Shown: piece after piece, positions 8,480 to 16,861 of the stretch
Layout: every line of letters begins with the position of its first letter
Numbering within the stretch: position 1 is the first letter of the stretch
From: Sinorhizobium arboris LMG 14919
GTDB taxonomy: Bacteria; Pseudomonadota; Alphaproteobacteria; Rhizobiales; Rhizobiaceae
Reading direction: 5' to 3'
DNA length: 64,000 nt
NCBI RefSeq assembly: GCF_000427465.1
Contig: NZ_KE386497.1
Span: 631,014-695,013 of the forward strand
Position numbers and translations under genes: made by a program
Notes under the pieces: generated by a model
Told to the model about the DNA's origin: nothing
Databases searched by the model: none
Seen by the model: only the letters and a program-made list of their open reading frames with translations

Positions 8480-9754
8480 TCAGAAGCGCAGAAGCGGTTT
8501 GATGTCATACAGCCGGCAGCCTGGGCTGCGGGCATTGGCGCGCATCAGAAAGTTCAATTTCTCAATGCGCTCGCCGGAGCGCGGGGCGCCGTTCTTTTGA
8601 AACGGCACCTGCAGGCCCACCGAAAAATCCATGACGACATCGTCGACAACGCCGCCGGAACGGCCCGACGGTACGGCGATCATTCCGTGCTCTGCAGCGA
8701 ACCGATAGGCGTCCATCGCTTCTGTGATGGTGCCAACCTGATTTGGTTTTAGGACGAAGCCGTCGACGGCATGTTCATCGAGGGCGCGGCGCAACAGCGG
8801 AAGACTGGTGACTGTGAGATCGTCGCCGAGGATGATCGTCCGGGGCAGCTCCTGCACGGCCTTGCGATAGCCATCCCAGTCGTTCTCGTCGAGAAGGTCC
8901 TCGATAAAGACGAAGTCAAAGGTCTCAGTGAGCTTGCGAACGTAAGCGATCAATGCGCTGGAGGTGACGCGCTCGCCTTTGAGAAGATAGGTCTTGGTCG
9001 TCGCGTCATACATCTCGCTCGAAGCACAATCGAGCGCGAATGAAATCCTGCCGCGGTAGCCGCATTCGTCGATCGCCCGACGCATCATCGAGAGAACGAC
9101 CATCGGATCGTCGGAGGGTGCGGCATAGCCGTAAGAGCTGGCGACCTGCGGCTTGTGGCCGAGATAGGCGGTCAGGACGGAGCCGAGGTGATTGAATACC
9201 GCAACGGCCATTTCAACGGCTTCGTCGATACTGTCCGTCCCGTGCGGGACAATCAGGAATTCGTTGAAGGATTGCGTAAAATTGTCGTAGCGGCCGCCGT
9301 TGATCACATTGAAGCAGGGCACCGGCACGGTCTTGATGTCGCCGCCCGCAATGTGATTGTAAAGCGGAATGCGCCGTGAAGCGGCGGCAGCGCGAAAGGC
9401 CGCTATCGACGCCGAATAGATGGTGTTGCCGCCGAGATTGCGTTTGTCCGGTGTGCCGTCGAGCCCGATCATCTTTTCGTCTATTGCCCTTTGATCGAAC
9501 ACATTCATGCCGATCAGGGCGGGGCCGATGATGTTGACGGCCTTGTTCACCGCCTTGTGAACACTCAAGCCCTTGTAACTCGAAGGGTCGCCGTCGCGCA
9601 GCACGAATGCCTCGTACATGCCGACGGAGGTGCCGGTCGGCGCAGCACCGAGGCCGATAGCGCCGCTTTCAGTGCGGATCTCCACCTCAACGGCGGGGCG
9701 GCACTTGCAGTCGATGATCTGCTGGGCGCGAAGGGAAACGATCTTGTCCTGCAT
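8480..9754 (-). CDS. Enolase-superfamily protein with altered active site
   Basis: 424 residues, the full length of an enolase. It keeps the enolase frame and metal ligands: ALDCASSEMYD (Asp242), FIEDLLDENDW (Glu285), LGDDLTVTS (Asp311), plus Lys336 in VLKPNQVGT, Lys387 and the Glu of NEFLI (165). Three catalytic regions differ from true enolases: NGGEHADN is NGGRYDNF, the GDEGGYAPN motif with the proton-donor Glu is SSYGYAAPS, and SHRSGETED is SGRSGGVVD, so the active-site His is Gly364. The ATG at 9754 is two bases before the glycerate kinase stop. Glycerate kinase makes 2-phosphoglycerate, the enolase substrate, so context argues for an enolase-like step while the residues argue against standard chemistry. 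Confidence 0.85.
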   Translation of the reverse strand: MQDKIVSLRAQQIIDCKCRPAVEVEIRTESGAIGLGAAPTGTSVGMYEAFVLRDGDPSSYKGLSVHKAVNKAVNIIGPALIGMNVFDQRAIDEKMIGLDGTPDKRNLGGNTIYSASIAAFRAAAASRRIPLYNHIAGGDIKTVPVPCFNVINGGRYDNFTQSFNEFLIVPHGTDSIDEAVEMAVAVFNHLGSVLTAYLGHKPQVASSYGYAAPSDDPMVVLSMMRRAIDECGYRGRISFALDCASSEMYDATTKTYLLKGERVTSSALIAYVRKLTETFDFVFIEDLLDENDWDGYRKAVQELPRTIILGDDLTVTSLPLLRRALDEHAVDGFVLKPNQVGTITEAMDAYRFAAEHGMIAVPSGRSGGVVDDVVMDFSVGLQVPFQKNGAPRSGERIEKLNFLMRANARSPGCRLYDIKPLLRF

Positions 9755-9755
9755 C

Positions 9756-11165
9756 TCACGCGCCTCGCTGAAGTTCAGGGACGTACATAATTGTGAGGTC
9801 GCAGAGATTGGTGCCGGTGTTGCCGGTGAAGATGGCCGATGACACGGCCTCCAGTGCCTCGTAGCAACTGTGGTCGCGTAGCGCCTGGTAGAGATTGATC
9901 CCCTTGTCGGCCGCAGCCCTTGCGGTGGAGGAATCGGTGATGCCGCCGGCCACCCGCGTCGTCCCGTCAGTTCCCTCGGTGTCGACCGAAAGCAGGCAGG
10001 CGCCCGACGTCTTGGCTGCCGTGATGGCAAAGCTGACGGCCATTTCCTGGCCCGGCCCGCCATGACCGCGGATGACGCTGTTGTCCTCAATGAGTGTCGT
10101 CACCTCACCGGAGCTCAACAGTACGCAAGGTGCCTTGACGGGATTGCCATAGGTCTGGATTTCGCGTGCCATCGAGGCGAAGAAGGTGCCGGCGTCCCGT
10201 GCTTCGCCCTCGAGGAAAGAGGACACGATCATGGCCGGAATCCCCATCTCCTCGCAGATTTCCTTGGCATAGATGCAGGAGTCCGGCAGGGTGTTCAGCA
10301 GGAAATAAGTGTTATCCGGAAATGCCTTCGGCGTTTCGCCCTCAGGGCCGGCATTCATCAGGTAGTCGACCACCGTTTTCGGCAGGCGGTCGGCGACATT
10401 GCGGTTGATAATGGTCGCCCGCGCATCGTCCAGCGTCGTCGCGTCAGGGCCGATCGGCGTACTCTTGTAAGCAGCGTAGGGCACGGAAATATCACCGGTC
10501 GCGGGATTGCCGACGGCGTCGCTGATGCCGAAGCCGATGAGTTCGGCACCGATATCCTGAATACGTTTGGCCAGCATGCCACCGTTGAGCGCGGAAATGT
10601 GTCGCCGGACGGCGTTGATCTCATAGATGCCTGCGCCGGATTTCAAGAGGACGTCGGTCGTGTCGATCTCGTCCTGGAGGCTGATCCCGTCGATCGGGCA
10701 TGACATCAGCGCCGAGCTTCCGCCGCTGATAACGCAGATGAAGAGGTCGTCCGGACCCGACTGATCCACGATCTCGATGATCTTCTTTGAGGCCCGGTGA
10801 CCTTCCTCATTGGGAAGAGGGTGGCCGCCGATGAAGACCTCGGTCCTGTTGAACCTATCTGTCTCCTCAAGCACCTTGACGATGGCGATCCCCTTGGTGA
10901 GGCGTTCGCCGAGCACGTGATCCACGGCCATGGCCATGTGATTGCACGCTTTTCCAGCCCCGAAGAGATAGACGTTGCGCTTGTTCGACAGATCCCAGGA
11001 GCGGGTGCCGATATGGAGGACACTGCCTTCCATGCGCATGATGCCGCGCATGCGTCGGTAGCTATCCAATCGGTCGAGCGTCCTATCTGCGATCTCGAGC
11101 ACGATCTGCCGGGAAGATCGATCGCCTGCGGACAGGATTTCATCTCCGTTACGTATCTTTTTCAT
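9756..11165 (-). CDS. Glycerate 2-kinase (GckA/MOFRL family)
   Basis: 469 residues with the two domains of bacterial glycerate 2-kinases: an N-terminal DUF4147 domain (YLFGAGKACNHMAMAVD, FICVISGGSSALMSCP) and a C-terminal MOFRL domain (LLSSGEVTTLIED, GHGGPGQEMAVSFAI, DTEGTDGTTRVAGG). The family phosphorylates D-glycerate to 2-phosphoglycerate with ATP in the cytoplasm. First gene of a minus-strand operon with the enolase homologue and the cyclodeaminase-like protein. It is divergent from a GntR regulator, and a 28-bp palindrome lies between them. A closely related kinase with another hydroxy-acid substrate is possible given the odd partner enzyme. Confidence 0.85.
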   Translation of the reverse strand: MKKIRNGDEILSAGDRSSRQIVLEIADRTLDRLDSYRRMRGIMRMEGSVLHIGTRSWDLSNKRNVYLFGAGKACNHMAMAVDHVLGERLTKGIAIVKVLEETDRFNRTEVFIGGHPLPNEEGHRASKKIIEIVDQSGPDDLFICVISGGSSALMSCPIDGISLQDEIDTTDVLLKSGAGIYEINAVRRHISALNGGMLAKRIQDIGAELIGFGISDAVGNPATGDISVPYAAYKSTPIGPDATTLDDARATIINRNVADRLPKTVVDYLMNAGPEGETPKAFPDNTYFLLNTLPDSCIYAKEICEEMGIPAMIVSSFLEGEARDAGTFFASMAREIQTYGNPVKAPCVLLSSGEVTTLIEDNSVIRGHGGPGQEMAVSFAITAAKTSGACLLSVDTEGTDGTTRVAGGITDSSTARAAADKGINLYQALRDHSCYEALEAVSSAIFTGNTGTNLCDLTIMYVPELQRGA

Positions 11166-11312
11166 CTGGACACTCGATTGCTGCAGGCGCGGTCCGGCAC
11201 GAGCAAGGGCGCAACATGTCGCCCGCCCGGCAGGCAGCCCCGGCGGTTGAAGTCTTGGGTGAATTTCGCTTGCAGCGACGTCTCAGGCCGCGAGCCGAGG
11301 CCACAATACGCA

Positions 11313-11340
11313 AAAGGGCTATTGTCGACAATAGCCCTTT
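11313..11340. promoter_or_regulatory. Perfect 28-bp palindrome, probable GntR operator
   Basis: The 14-base left arm AAAGGGCTATTGTC is matched exactly by GACAATAGCCCTTT, with the core ATTGTCGACAAT at the centre. It lies between the divergent starts of the glycerate kinase (11165) and the GntR regulator (11424), so it is unlikely to be a terminator. Palindromes of this kind are typical binding sites of dimeric FCD-type GntR regulators. A related GTCGACA core recurs in the next promoter region (12251-12376). Confidence 0.7.
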
Positions 11341-11423
11341 GAGATATTTTTTGACGTGCTGTTCTTGTTCTCAATCAGCTCAAGAGGATAAACAGGCAGA
11401 AACGCAGCCGAAGAGGCCCCGTG

Positions 11424-12092
11424 ATGGATCGAGCGAAGCTTCCTAAGATTGAGAAAATGCCGGCGGATGTGCGCGCACTGGGCGTCTTGCGGGGCAGGAT
11501 CATCGATGGTTCGATTCCCGCTGGGTCCCGGCTGACCGAGGTGCAGATTTCAGACGAGATGGGGCTTTCGCGCGCCACCGTGCGCACCGCGCTTCATCAA
11601 CTGGCCCAAGAAGGCCTAGTCAGTCTGGTGCCCTACACGGGGTGGACGGTGGTCAAGCTGTCGCGTCAGGATATCTGGGAGCTCTATACGCTGCGTGGCG
11701 CCGTCGAGCGGCTGGCGGCGAGTTTGACGGCTGCCAGTGCTGAGCCGGCCCAGATGGCTGAGGTCCAGCAAGCCTTCGATGCGCTTGAAATCGCATGCGA
11801 GCGCAAAAATCCCAATGAGATCGCTGAGGCGGATTTCGGATTTCACAAGGCGGTCGTCGACGCCTCCGGTCATTCCCGGCTACGCGCACAATACGGGCTG
11901 ATCGAACACCAGATTAGGGTCTATATCCGCTCGAGCGACGCGCTCATTGCTGATTCCAAGGAAATCCTGGATCAGCACCGGCCTATCCTTGAGGCGATCC
12001 TGTCGCGGAACTCCACCTTGGCCGGCGAACTCTCCGAAGACCATAATCTTCGGGAGGGTCAGAAGCTCACCGTTTCGGTGCCGCTCGCCTAA
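11424..12092 (+). CDS. GntR-family regulator with FCD domain
   Basis: 222 residues: an N-terminal winged helix-turn-helix (SRLTEVQISDEMGLSRATVR, then LAQEGLVSLVPYTGWTVVKL) and a C-terminal all-helical FCD ligand domain from about residue 80. The FCD domain has metal/ligand-type positions in ADFGFHKAVVDASGH and a later His in LDQHRPILEAI. A GTG directly precedes the ATG; the ATG at 11424 has the AAGAGG site 7 bases upstream. It is divergent from the glycerate kinase operon and also sits just upstream of the amino-acid transporter operon, so it could control either or both (inference from position and shared GTCGAC-centred sites). Confidence 0.88.
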   Translation: MDRAKLPKIEKMPADVRALGVLRGRIIDGSIPAGSRLTEVQISDEMGLSRATVRTALHQLAQEGLVSLVPYTGWTVVKLSRQDIWELYTLRGAVERLAASLTAASAEPAQMAEVQQAFDALEIACERKNPNEIAEADFGFHKAVVDASGHSRLRAQYGLIEHQIRVYIRSSDALIADSKEILDQHRPILEAILSRNSTLAGELSEDHNLREGQKLTVSVPLA

Positions 12093-12186
12093 ATCGCCCC
12101 TATCGGTCTGTTATCAGCTGGCGACCTTCTGCGGCGCGAAGGACCTTTGTCGTTACGCCCGTGCCATAGCGATTCTTCTGTCCATG

Positions 12187-12214
12187 TTGACACATATATG
12201 ACAAGTGATATAAT
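12187..12214 (+). promoter_or_regulatory. Consensus sigma70-type promoter
   Basis: TTGACA (12187-12192), a 16-base spacer and TATAAT (12209-12214) match both boxes exactly, which is uncommon in a GC-rich alphaproteobacterium. The spacer and -10 box contain AAGTGATA, an 8-mer also found in the promoter region at 32873-32880. It points toward the transporter operon at 12656. Confidence 0.6.
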
Positions 12215-12250
12215 ATGAATGCTACGGCACTGAGAGCAAATGGATTTTTG

Positions 12251-12376
12251 CGCTTGACGGTGTCGACACTAAGACGACATTATAGCTGTCGATACGGCGT
12301 CGACATGAAGGCAAAAATTACCGCTTGACATTGTCGACATTAGAACGACTAATAATAAAGTCGACATTAGAACGAC
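12251..12376 (+). repeat. Three direct repeats with GTCGACA core (operator/promoter array)
   Basis: A 28-base unit occurs at 12251-12278 and 12322-12349 with 23 of 28 bases identical (both begin CGCTTGAC and end with a CGAC box). A third, 5'-shortened copy at 12360-12376 repeats GTCGACATTAGAACGAC exactly. Another GTCGACAT is at 12299-12306. The first two units each contain a -35-like TTGACR, so promoter and operator may have been duplicated together. The core resembles the centre of the palindrome at 11313-11340. Confidence 0.6.
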
Positions 12377-12655
12377 AAGAATAGATTGGCTCAGCCAACA
12401 TCGGGAACCGCGCCGCAGGGCGCCAATGGTGGGAATCAGAAGCAGCCCTTTTTGAAACGAGCTTGCAGCCGTGCTTATGGCCCGCGTGGCTCGCATTGGA
12501 AGGCGGCTATTCGGATGCGCTGGCACCGGGTCGAGGGTTCGCGTTTTGGTGGCGCCAGACTGTAGGCCGGGCGGGAGGAGAGGGGCTCGAAGAGTTCGGA
12601 ACGGTGCTCCCCGGAAAAGACGAAGTGACTCAAAACCAACAGAGGATGGAATGCC

Positions 12656-13690
12656 ATGAGAAATGCCTTGAAGCTTGCATTAGCGCTTCTTTCACTTTCG
12701 GCGGCAGTGCCGCCCGCTGCGATGGCCGCCCCGGGCGATACGCTCAAGGCAGTCCAGGCACGCGGTGCACTCAACTGCACGTCCAGCGATGGCAACTTCG
12801 AAGGTTTTGCCGAAGTTGACGCACAGGGCAACTGGCACGGCCTCGACATCGACTATTGCCGCGCCGTCGCAACGGCCATTTTCGGTAGCGACGACAAGCT
12901 CAAGTTGATCCCGATCAGCTGGGCACAGCGCTTCCCTTCGCTGCAGTCGGGCGAAATCGACCTGGTCATCAAGGCTTCGGGTTGGCTGTTCAGCCGTGAT
13001 ACCGAACTCGGCCTGCAGTTCTCTATGCCCTACTTCATTGGCGTCACGACCTTCATGGCGCATAAAGACCTTGCCGCCAAATCCTTGGCTGATCTTGCTG
13101 GCGGGACCGTTTGCGTCGCCGGTGGCACGTCGACCGAGAAGCTCGTCAGCGACTACATCAAGGAAAAGAAATACGAGGTCAAGGTCGTGACCTTCGAGAA
13201 GAACACCGAAGCCACCGCCGCGTATTTCGCCAACCGATGCGATGCATATGCCGAATGGGGGCCCATCGTTGCTGCGACCCGCGCCACCTCGGGCGATCCG
13301 GAAAGCCATGACATTCTGTCCGACGCGCTGGCCCTGGAAGGGGAAGCCATTGTCATGCGCCAGGGCGACGACAACTGGGTCGATATCGCGAACTGGGTCA
13401 TCGCCGCGCAGCGCATCGCCGAAGAAAATGGCGTGACCTCGAAGAACATCGATGAGATGAAGGCCAACCCGCCGAACACTGTTGTCGGCAAGCTGCTCGG
13501 TGTCACGCCGGGCATCGGCACTCGTCTCGGCCTCAAGGACGACTGGGCCTACAACGTGATCAAGAAGGTCGGCAATTCCGAGGAAATGTACAACCGCAAC
13601 TTCGGAACCGAGTCGCGCTATAAGCTGCCACGGGCCCTGAATTCGCTCTGGAACAAGGGTGGCGTCTTCTACGCCCCGGTCCTCGACTAA
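12656..13690 (+). CDS. Amino-acid ABC transporter substrate-binding protein (AapJ-like)
   Basis: 344 residues, family 3 periplasmic binding protein. It begins with a Sec signal peptide (LALALLSLSAAVPPAAMA, cleavage about residue 24), then the family pattern RGALNCTSSDGNFEGF, GLDIDYCRAVATAIFG, and a QRFPSLQSGEIDLVIK segment. Length and the C-terminal TESRYKLPRALNSLW region match the general L-amino acid binding protein AapJ/BztA. It is first in a J-Q-M-P ordered operon and is separated from the permease by a strong hairpin, which would favour excess binding protein. Ligand unknown; downstream enzymes suggest an imino-acid-like or sulfated substrate (inference). Confidence 0.88.
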   Translation: MRNALKLALALLSLSAAVPPAAMAAPGDTLKAVQARGALNCTSSDGNFEGFAEVDAQGNWHGLDIDYCRAVATAIFGSDDKLKLIPISWAQRFPSLQSGEIDLVIKASGWLFSRDTELGLQFSMPYFIGVTTFMAHKDLAAKSLADLAGGTVCVAGGTSTEKLVSDYIKEKKYEVKVVTFEKNTEATAAYFANRCDAYAEWGPIVAATRATSGDPESHDILSDALALEGEAIVMRQGDDNWVDIANWVIAAQRIAEENGVTSKNIDEMKANPPNTVVGKLLGVTPGIGTRLGLKDDWAYNVIKKVGNSEEMYNRNFGTESRYKLPRALNSLWNKGGVFYAPVLD

Positions 13691-13701
13691 AAAAATGCCA
13701 T

Positions 13702-13729
13702 CCTCCGCCGGGCCGGGTCCCGGCGGAGG
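13702..13729 (+). promoter_or_regulatory. Intercistronic hairpin after the binding-protein gene
   Basis: CCTCCGCCGGG (13702-13712) pairs perfectly with CCCGGCGGAGG (13719-13729) around a 6-base loop. The T-rich stretch that follows is interrupted. Such hairpins between a binding-protein gene and its permeases usually protect the upstream mRNA or partly terminate transcription, raising the amount of binding protein. Confidence 0.6.
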
Positions 13730-13776
13730 TTCATTTCATTTTAGGCCTCCTTCTGAGGCAAGGTGGACATGGGCCC

Positions 13777-14913
13777 ATGACCTTTTCGTTCGGAAACCGA
13801 AAGCAGCGCGATATCCTGTTGCAGGCTGTATTCCTCGCCGTCATCCTGACCATGCTGCTCATCGCCGTGATGACGACGCGACGAAACCTCGAAATCCAGG
13901 GCTTGAGTGTCGGATGGAGTTTTCTGAACTATGCGACAGGCTCTTCGATCGTCTTCTCCTTGATCGATTACGATCTTGATTCAAGCTTTGCCCGAGCGCT
14001 GCTGGTCGGCTTCATCAACACGCTGTTTCTTGGGACGATCTCGGTCTCGCTGGCGGTCCTCCTCGGCACGGTCATCGGCACGGCGCGGCTCTCCAGTCAC
14101 AAGCTGGTCAAGTCCATCGCCGGCGTCTATGTGCAAATCTTCCGCAACATTCCGCTGATCCTCCAGGCCTTCTTCTGGTATGCGATCTTCGTGAATTTCC
14201 CCTCGCCACGCCAAGCGATCGCTGTGCAGGGCGGTTTCTTCATTTCCAACCGCGGTATCTTCTTTCCGATGTTCAACATCGAGGCTTGGTATCTGCTGGC
14301 CGCGATCGCACTCTTTATCATCGGCTCTGTCATTTCCGTCACCGTTGCGCGCCGCACGGGCCGCGGCTCGTCGCTGGTCGGGATTTTGATCTCGCTGGCC
14401 CTCGCCTGCATCATCGGCTATGCCGGACGCCTTGCCGACACGCCGTTGTTCGATATGCCCCAGCCCAAGGGCCTGCGCTTTCTCGGCGGCGGCACGATGA
14501 CGCCGGAGCTTGGATCCGCCATCGTTGCGATCGCGCTGTTTGGTGCATCCTATGTCGCCGAAATCGTCCGCGCCGGCTTTCTTTCCATCCCAGCCGGATT
14601 GATCGAAGCCGCGCATGCGCTCGGCCTCGGCAATTGGCACATCTTCTGGCGCATCCGCTTGCCACTGATGATACGGCGCATCCTGCCGACGATGACCAAC
14701 CAGATCATCTGGCTAATGAAAGCCACCACGATCGGCATTGCCATCGGGTTTCCGGATTATTTCGGCGTGGTCGCCAATTCAATCAACCATTCCGGGCAGA
14801 CGATCTCGCTGATTTTCCTGCTGATCATCGGCTTCTGGGCAATCAACATGACCATCTCCTTCACCATGAACGCGATCAATCGGGCGCTTGCCCTGCCGGG
14901 ACATAAGAAATGA
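13777..14913 (+). CDS. Amino-acid ABC transporter permease (AapQ-like)
   Basis: 378-residue inner-membrane permease of the polar amino acid family. Hydrophobic segments begin with AVFLAVILTMLLIAVMTT, and a transport core runs from about residue 80 (SISVLAVLLGTVIGTARLS-like region). The cytoplasmic EAA loop is seen as EAAHALGLGNWHIFWRIRLP near residue 272. The long N-terminal extension with an extra loop is typical of AapQ/BztB. It pairs with the next permease; the EAA loop contacts the AapP-like ATPase. Confidence 0.88.
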   Translation: MTFSFGNRKQRDILLQAVFLAVILTMLLIAVMTTRRNLEIQGLSVGWSFLNYATGSSIVFSLIDYDLDSSFARALLVGFINTLFLGTISVSLAVLLGTVIGTARLSSHKLVKSIAGVYVQIFRNIPLILQAFFWYAIFVNFPSPRQAIAVQGGFFISNRGIFFPMFNIEAWYLLAAIALFIIGSVISVTVARRTGRGSSLVGILISLALACIIGYAGRLADTPLFDMPQPKGLRFLGGGTMTPELGSAIVAIALFGASYVAEIVRAGFLSIPAGLIEAAHALGLGNWHIFWRIRLPLMIRRILPTMTNQIIWLMKATTIGIAIGFPDYFGVVANSINHSGQTISLIFLLIIGFWAINMTISFTMNAINRALALPGHKK

Positions 14914-16007
14914 GAGCGGAAACGATGACGGCCACCACCGAGATCCAGGCGCCGGCGTTGAACGACAGCCTCCTCGACAGCGTAAGGCGCGACTACTTCT
15001 CCTCGGTCGGACGCACGATCCTCACCTTGGTCTGCCTGGCGTTGATCCTCTCAGCGCTGTGGTTTCTCGTAAACTGGGGACTGGTCAATGCCGTCTGGTT
15101 CGGCACGCCCGAGGACTGCCACAAGGCTGCCGGCGCCTGCTGGGCCGTCATCACCGACCGCTATCGCCTGATCTTCTTCGGCCTTTATCCCTATGAGGAG
15201 CAGTGGCGTTCGGCGCTTGCGTGCCTCGCCATTCTTGCGACCGTCATTCTGTCGTGCGTTCCATTCTTCTGGTCCGCGAAACGGCTGCCGGTGCTATGGG
15301 CCTTGGGCTACGGCCTCTTCTATTTTCTCATGAAAGGCGGCGTATTTGGCATGCCCGTCGTGCTCGAAACCCAGTGGGGCGGGCTTGCGCTGACAGTCTT
15401 CGTCTTCTCGTCCACCGTTGTCATCGGCATGCCGCTTGCCATTGTTCTTGCGCTCTTGCGACGCTCCAGGCTGCCGGTGGTCTCGACCGTCACGGCACTT
15501 TTCATCGATGGCATTCGTTCGCTGCCGCTTCTCTCGATTCTGTTCACCGCCGCTATCATCCTGCCTTTGACGCTGCCGGGTTTCCTGGTTGGCGACAAGC
15601 TGTACCGCGTCATTATCGGCGCCGCCGTCTTCTTTGCGGTCTATCAGGCGGAAATCATTCGCAGCGGTATCCAGTCCTTGCCCGCCGGGCAAGAGGAAGC
15701 GGCAACCGCACTTGGCCTTAATTACTGGCAGACGATCTCGCGCATCGTCCTGCCGCAGGCTTTCCGCTTTGCGCTCCCGCCGACGATCAATCAGGTGGTG
15801 ATCGCCTTCATGGAAACGGCGCTGATCGTCATTCTGGGCTTCTTCGAGATCACGGCGTCCGGCAATGCGGCATTTTCGACAGGCGGATGGAAGCCCTTCC
15901 ATACCGAGGTCTATAGCTTTGTCGCTCTGATCTATTTCGTCTTCACTTACTCGCTGTCGATGTATGGCAGCTATCTCGAACGGTCCATGAAATTGGGCTT
16001 GCGGTAG
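14910..16007 (+). CDS. Amino-acid ABC transporter permease (AapM-like)
   Basis: 365-residue second permease, overlapping the first gene by ATGA. It has several membrane segments, a large N-terminal periplasmic loop containing paired cysteines ([12 protein letters not shown]), and the EAA loop [19 protein letters not shown] near residue 265. AapM/BztC homologues share the length and the extracytoplasmic Cys pair. An alternative start at 14925 has a slightly better ribosome-binding site; I kept the overlapping ATG as the usual coupled start. Confidence 0.86.
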   Translation: MRAETMTATTEIQAPALNDSLLDSVRRDYFSSVGRTILTLVCLALILSALWFLVNWGLVNAVWFGTPEDCHKAAGACWAVITDRYRLIFFGLYPYEEQWRSALACLAILATVILSCVPFFWSAKRLPVLWALGYGLFYFLMKGGVFGMPVVLETQWGGLALTVFVFSSTVVIGMPLAIVLALLRRSRLPVVSTVTALFIDGIRSLPLLSILFTAAIILPLTLPGFLVGDKLYRVIIGAAVFFAVYQAEIIRSGIQSLPAGQEEAATALGLNYWQTISRIVLPQAFRFALPPTINQVVIAFMETALIVILGFFEITASGNAAFSTGGWKPFHTEVYSFVALIYFVFTYSLSMYGSYLERSMKLGLR

Positions 16008-16102
16008 CACGAGAGCGGCAAGCATGTGTCGGGCCTCGGATCCGACATGACGGGCATTCCCGCGCTCTTCGGCGCGACGGCAGGATTTTGGGAGTAATGC
16101 AA

Positions 16103-16849
16103 ATGACCACAAGCGCTCTGGCGATCGAAGTCGACGGTCTGTGCAAATATTACGGCGCCCATCAAGTTCTTCACGGAGTGAACTTGACGGTGAAACCGGG
16201 TGAAAAGATCGTCGTCTGCGGTCCATCTGGTTCGGGCAAGTCGACCCTGATCCGCTGCCTCAACAAGCTCGAGGAACACCAACAGGGCAGGATCCGCGTG
16301 CTTGGCACCGAACTCAACGACGAGATCGACAATATCAACGAGATCCGTCGCGAAGTCGGCATGGTGTTCCAGCATTTCAATCTCTTCCCGCATCTGACGG
16401 TGCTGGAAAATTGCGTGCTGGCACCGATGCTGGTCCGTAAGATTGATCGCAAGACCGCCGAGGAACAGGCTATGACCTATCTCGAGCGCGTCAAGATCCC
16501 GCAGAAAGCAAAGAACTATCCCGGGGAACTGTCCGGCGGCCAGCAGCAGCGGGTGGCGATTGCCCGGGCCCTGTGCATGAAGCCGGAAATCATGCTGTTC
16601 GATGAGCCGACCTCGGCGCTCGATCCGGAAATGATTTCGGAAGTACTCGACGTAATGATCCAACTTGCCCAGGGCGGCATGACCATGGTGTGCGTAACGC
16701 ACGAAATGGGCTTTGCCCGCAAGGTCGCCGACCGTGTGATCTTCATGGATCAGGGAAAGATCGTCGAGGATGCGCCGCCGGCAGACTTCTTCGACAACCC
16801 GCAGCATGAGCGGTCGAAACTCTTCCTCAGCCAGATTCTCGGACACTGA
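16103..16849 (+). CDS. Amino-acid ABC transporter ATP-binding protein (AapP-like)
   Basis: 248-residue ABC ATPase with Walker A (GPSGSGKST), Q-loop ([13 protein letters not shown]), signature [15 protein letters not shown], Walker B ([14 protein letters not shown]) and H-loop (CVTHEM). Length and [13 protein letters not shown] are typical of polar amino acid importers. I chose the ATG at 16103 because GGGAG lies 8 bases upstream; ATG at 16097 is too close to that site. It completes the J-Q-M-P transporter and is followed after 12 bases by the sulfatase. Confidence 0.9.
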   Translation: MTTSALAIEVDGLCKYYGAHQVLHGVNLTVKPGEKIVVCGPSGSGKSTLIRCLNKLEEHQQGRIRVLGTELNDEIDNINEIRREVGMVFQHFNLFPHLTVLENCVLAPMLVRKIDRKTAEEQAMTYLERVKIPQKAKNYPGELSGGQQQRVAIARALCMKPEIMLFDEPTSALDPEMISEVLDVMIQLAQGGMTMVCVTHEMGFARKVADRVIFMDQGKIVEDAPPADFFDNPQHERSKLFLSQILGH

Positions 16850-16861
16850 GAGGGCGTGGGC

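Larger units (their letters stand above)
12093..12655. other. Long non-coding leader of the amino-acid transporter operon
   Basis: 563 bases without a credible gene, AT-rich in its first half. It holds a near-consensus sigma70 promoter (12187-12214), three copies of a GTCGACA-centred repeat (12251-12376) and then about 280 bases of plain GC-rich leader up to the binding-protein ATG at 12656, preceded by GAGGA at 12642-12646. Open frames in the last 200 bases overlap each other on both strands and look accidental. Confidence 0.6.

Noticed and set aside
10062..10703. Plus-strand open frame inside the glycerate kinase gene
   Set aside because: The MOFRL and DUF4147 motifs on the minus strand explain the region; this frame is a GC-bias artefact.
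12251..12376. CRISPR array from the repeated 28-base units
   Set aside because: Only two full units with imperfect identity and uneven spacing, and promoter-like boxes inside; no cas genes nearby.
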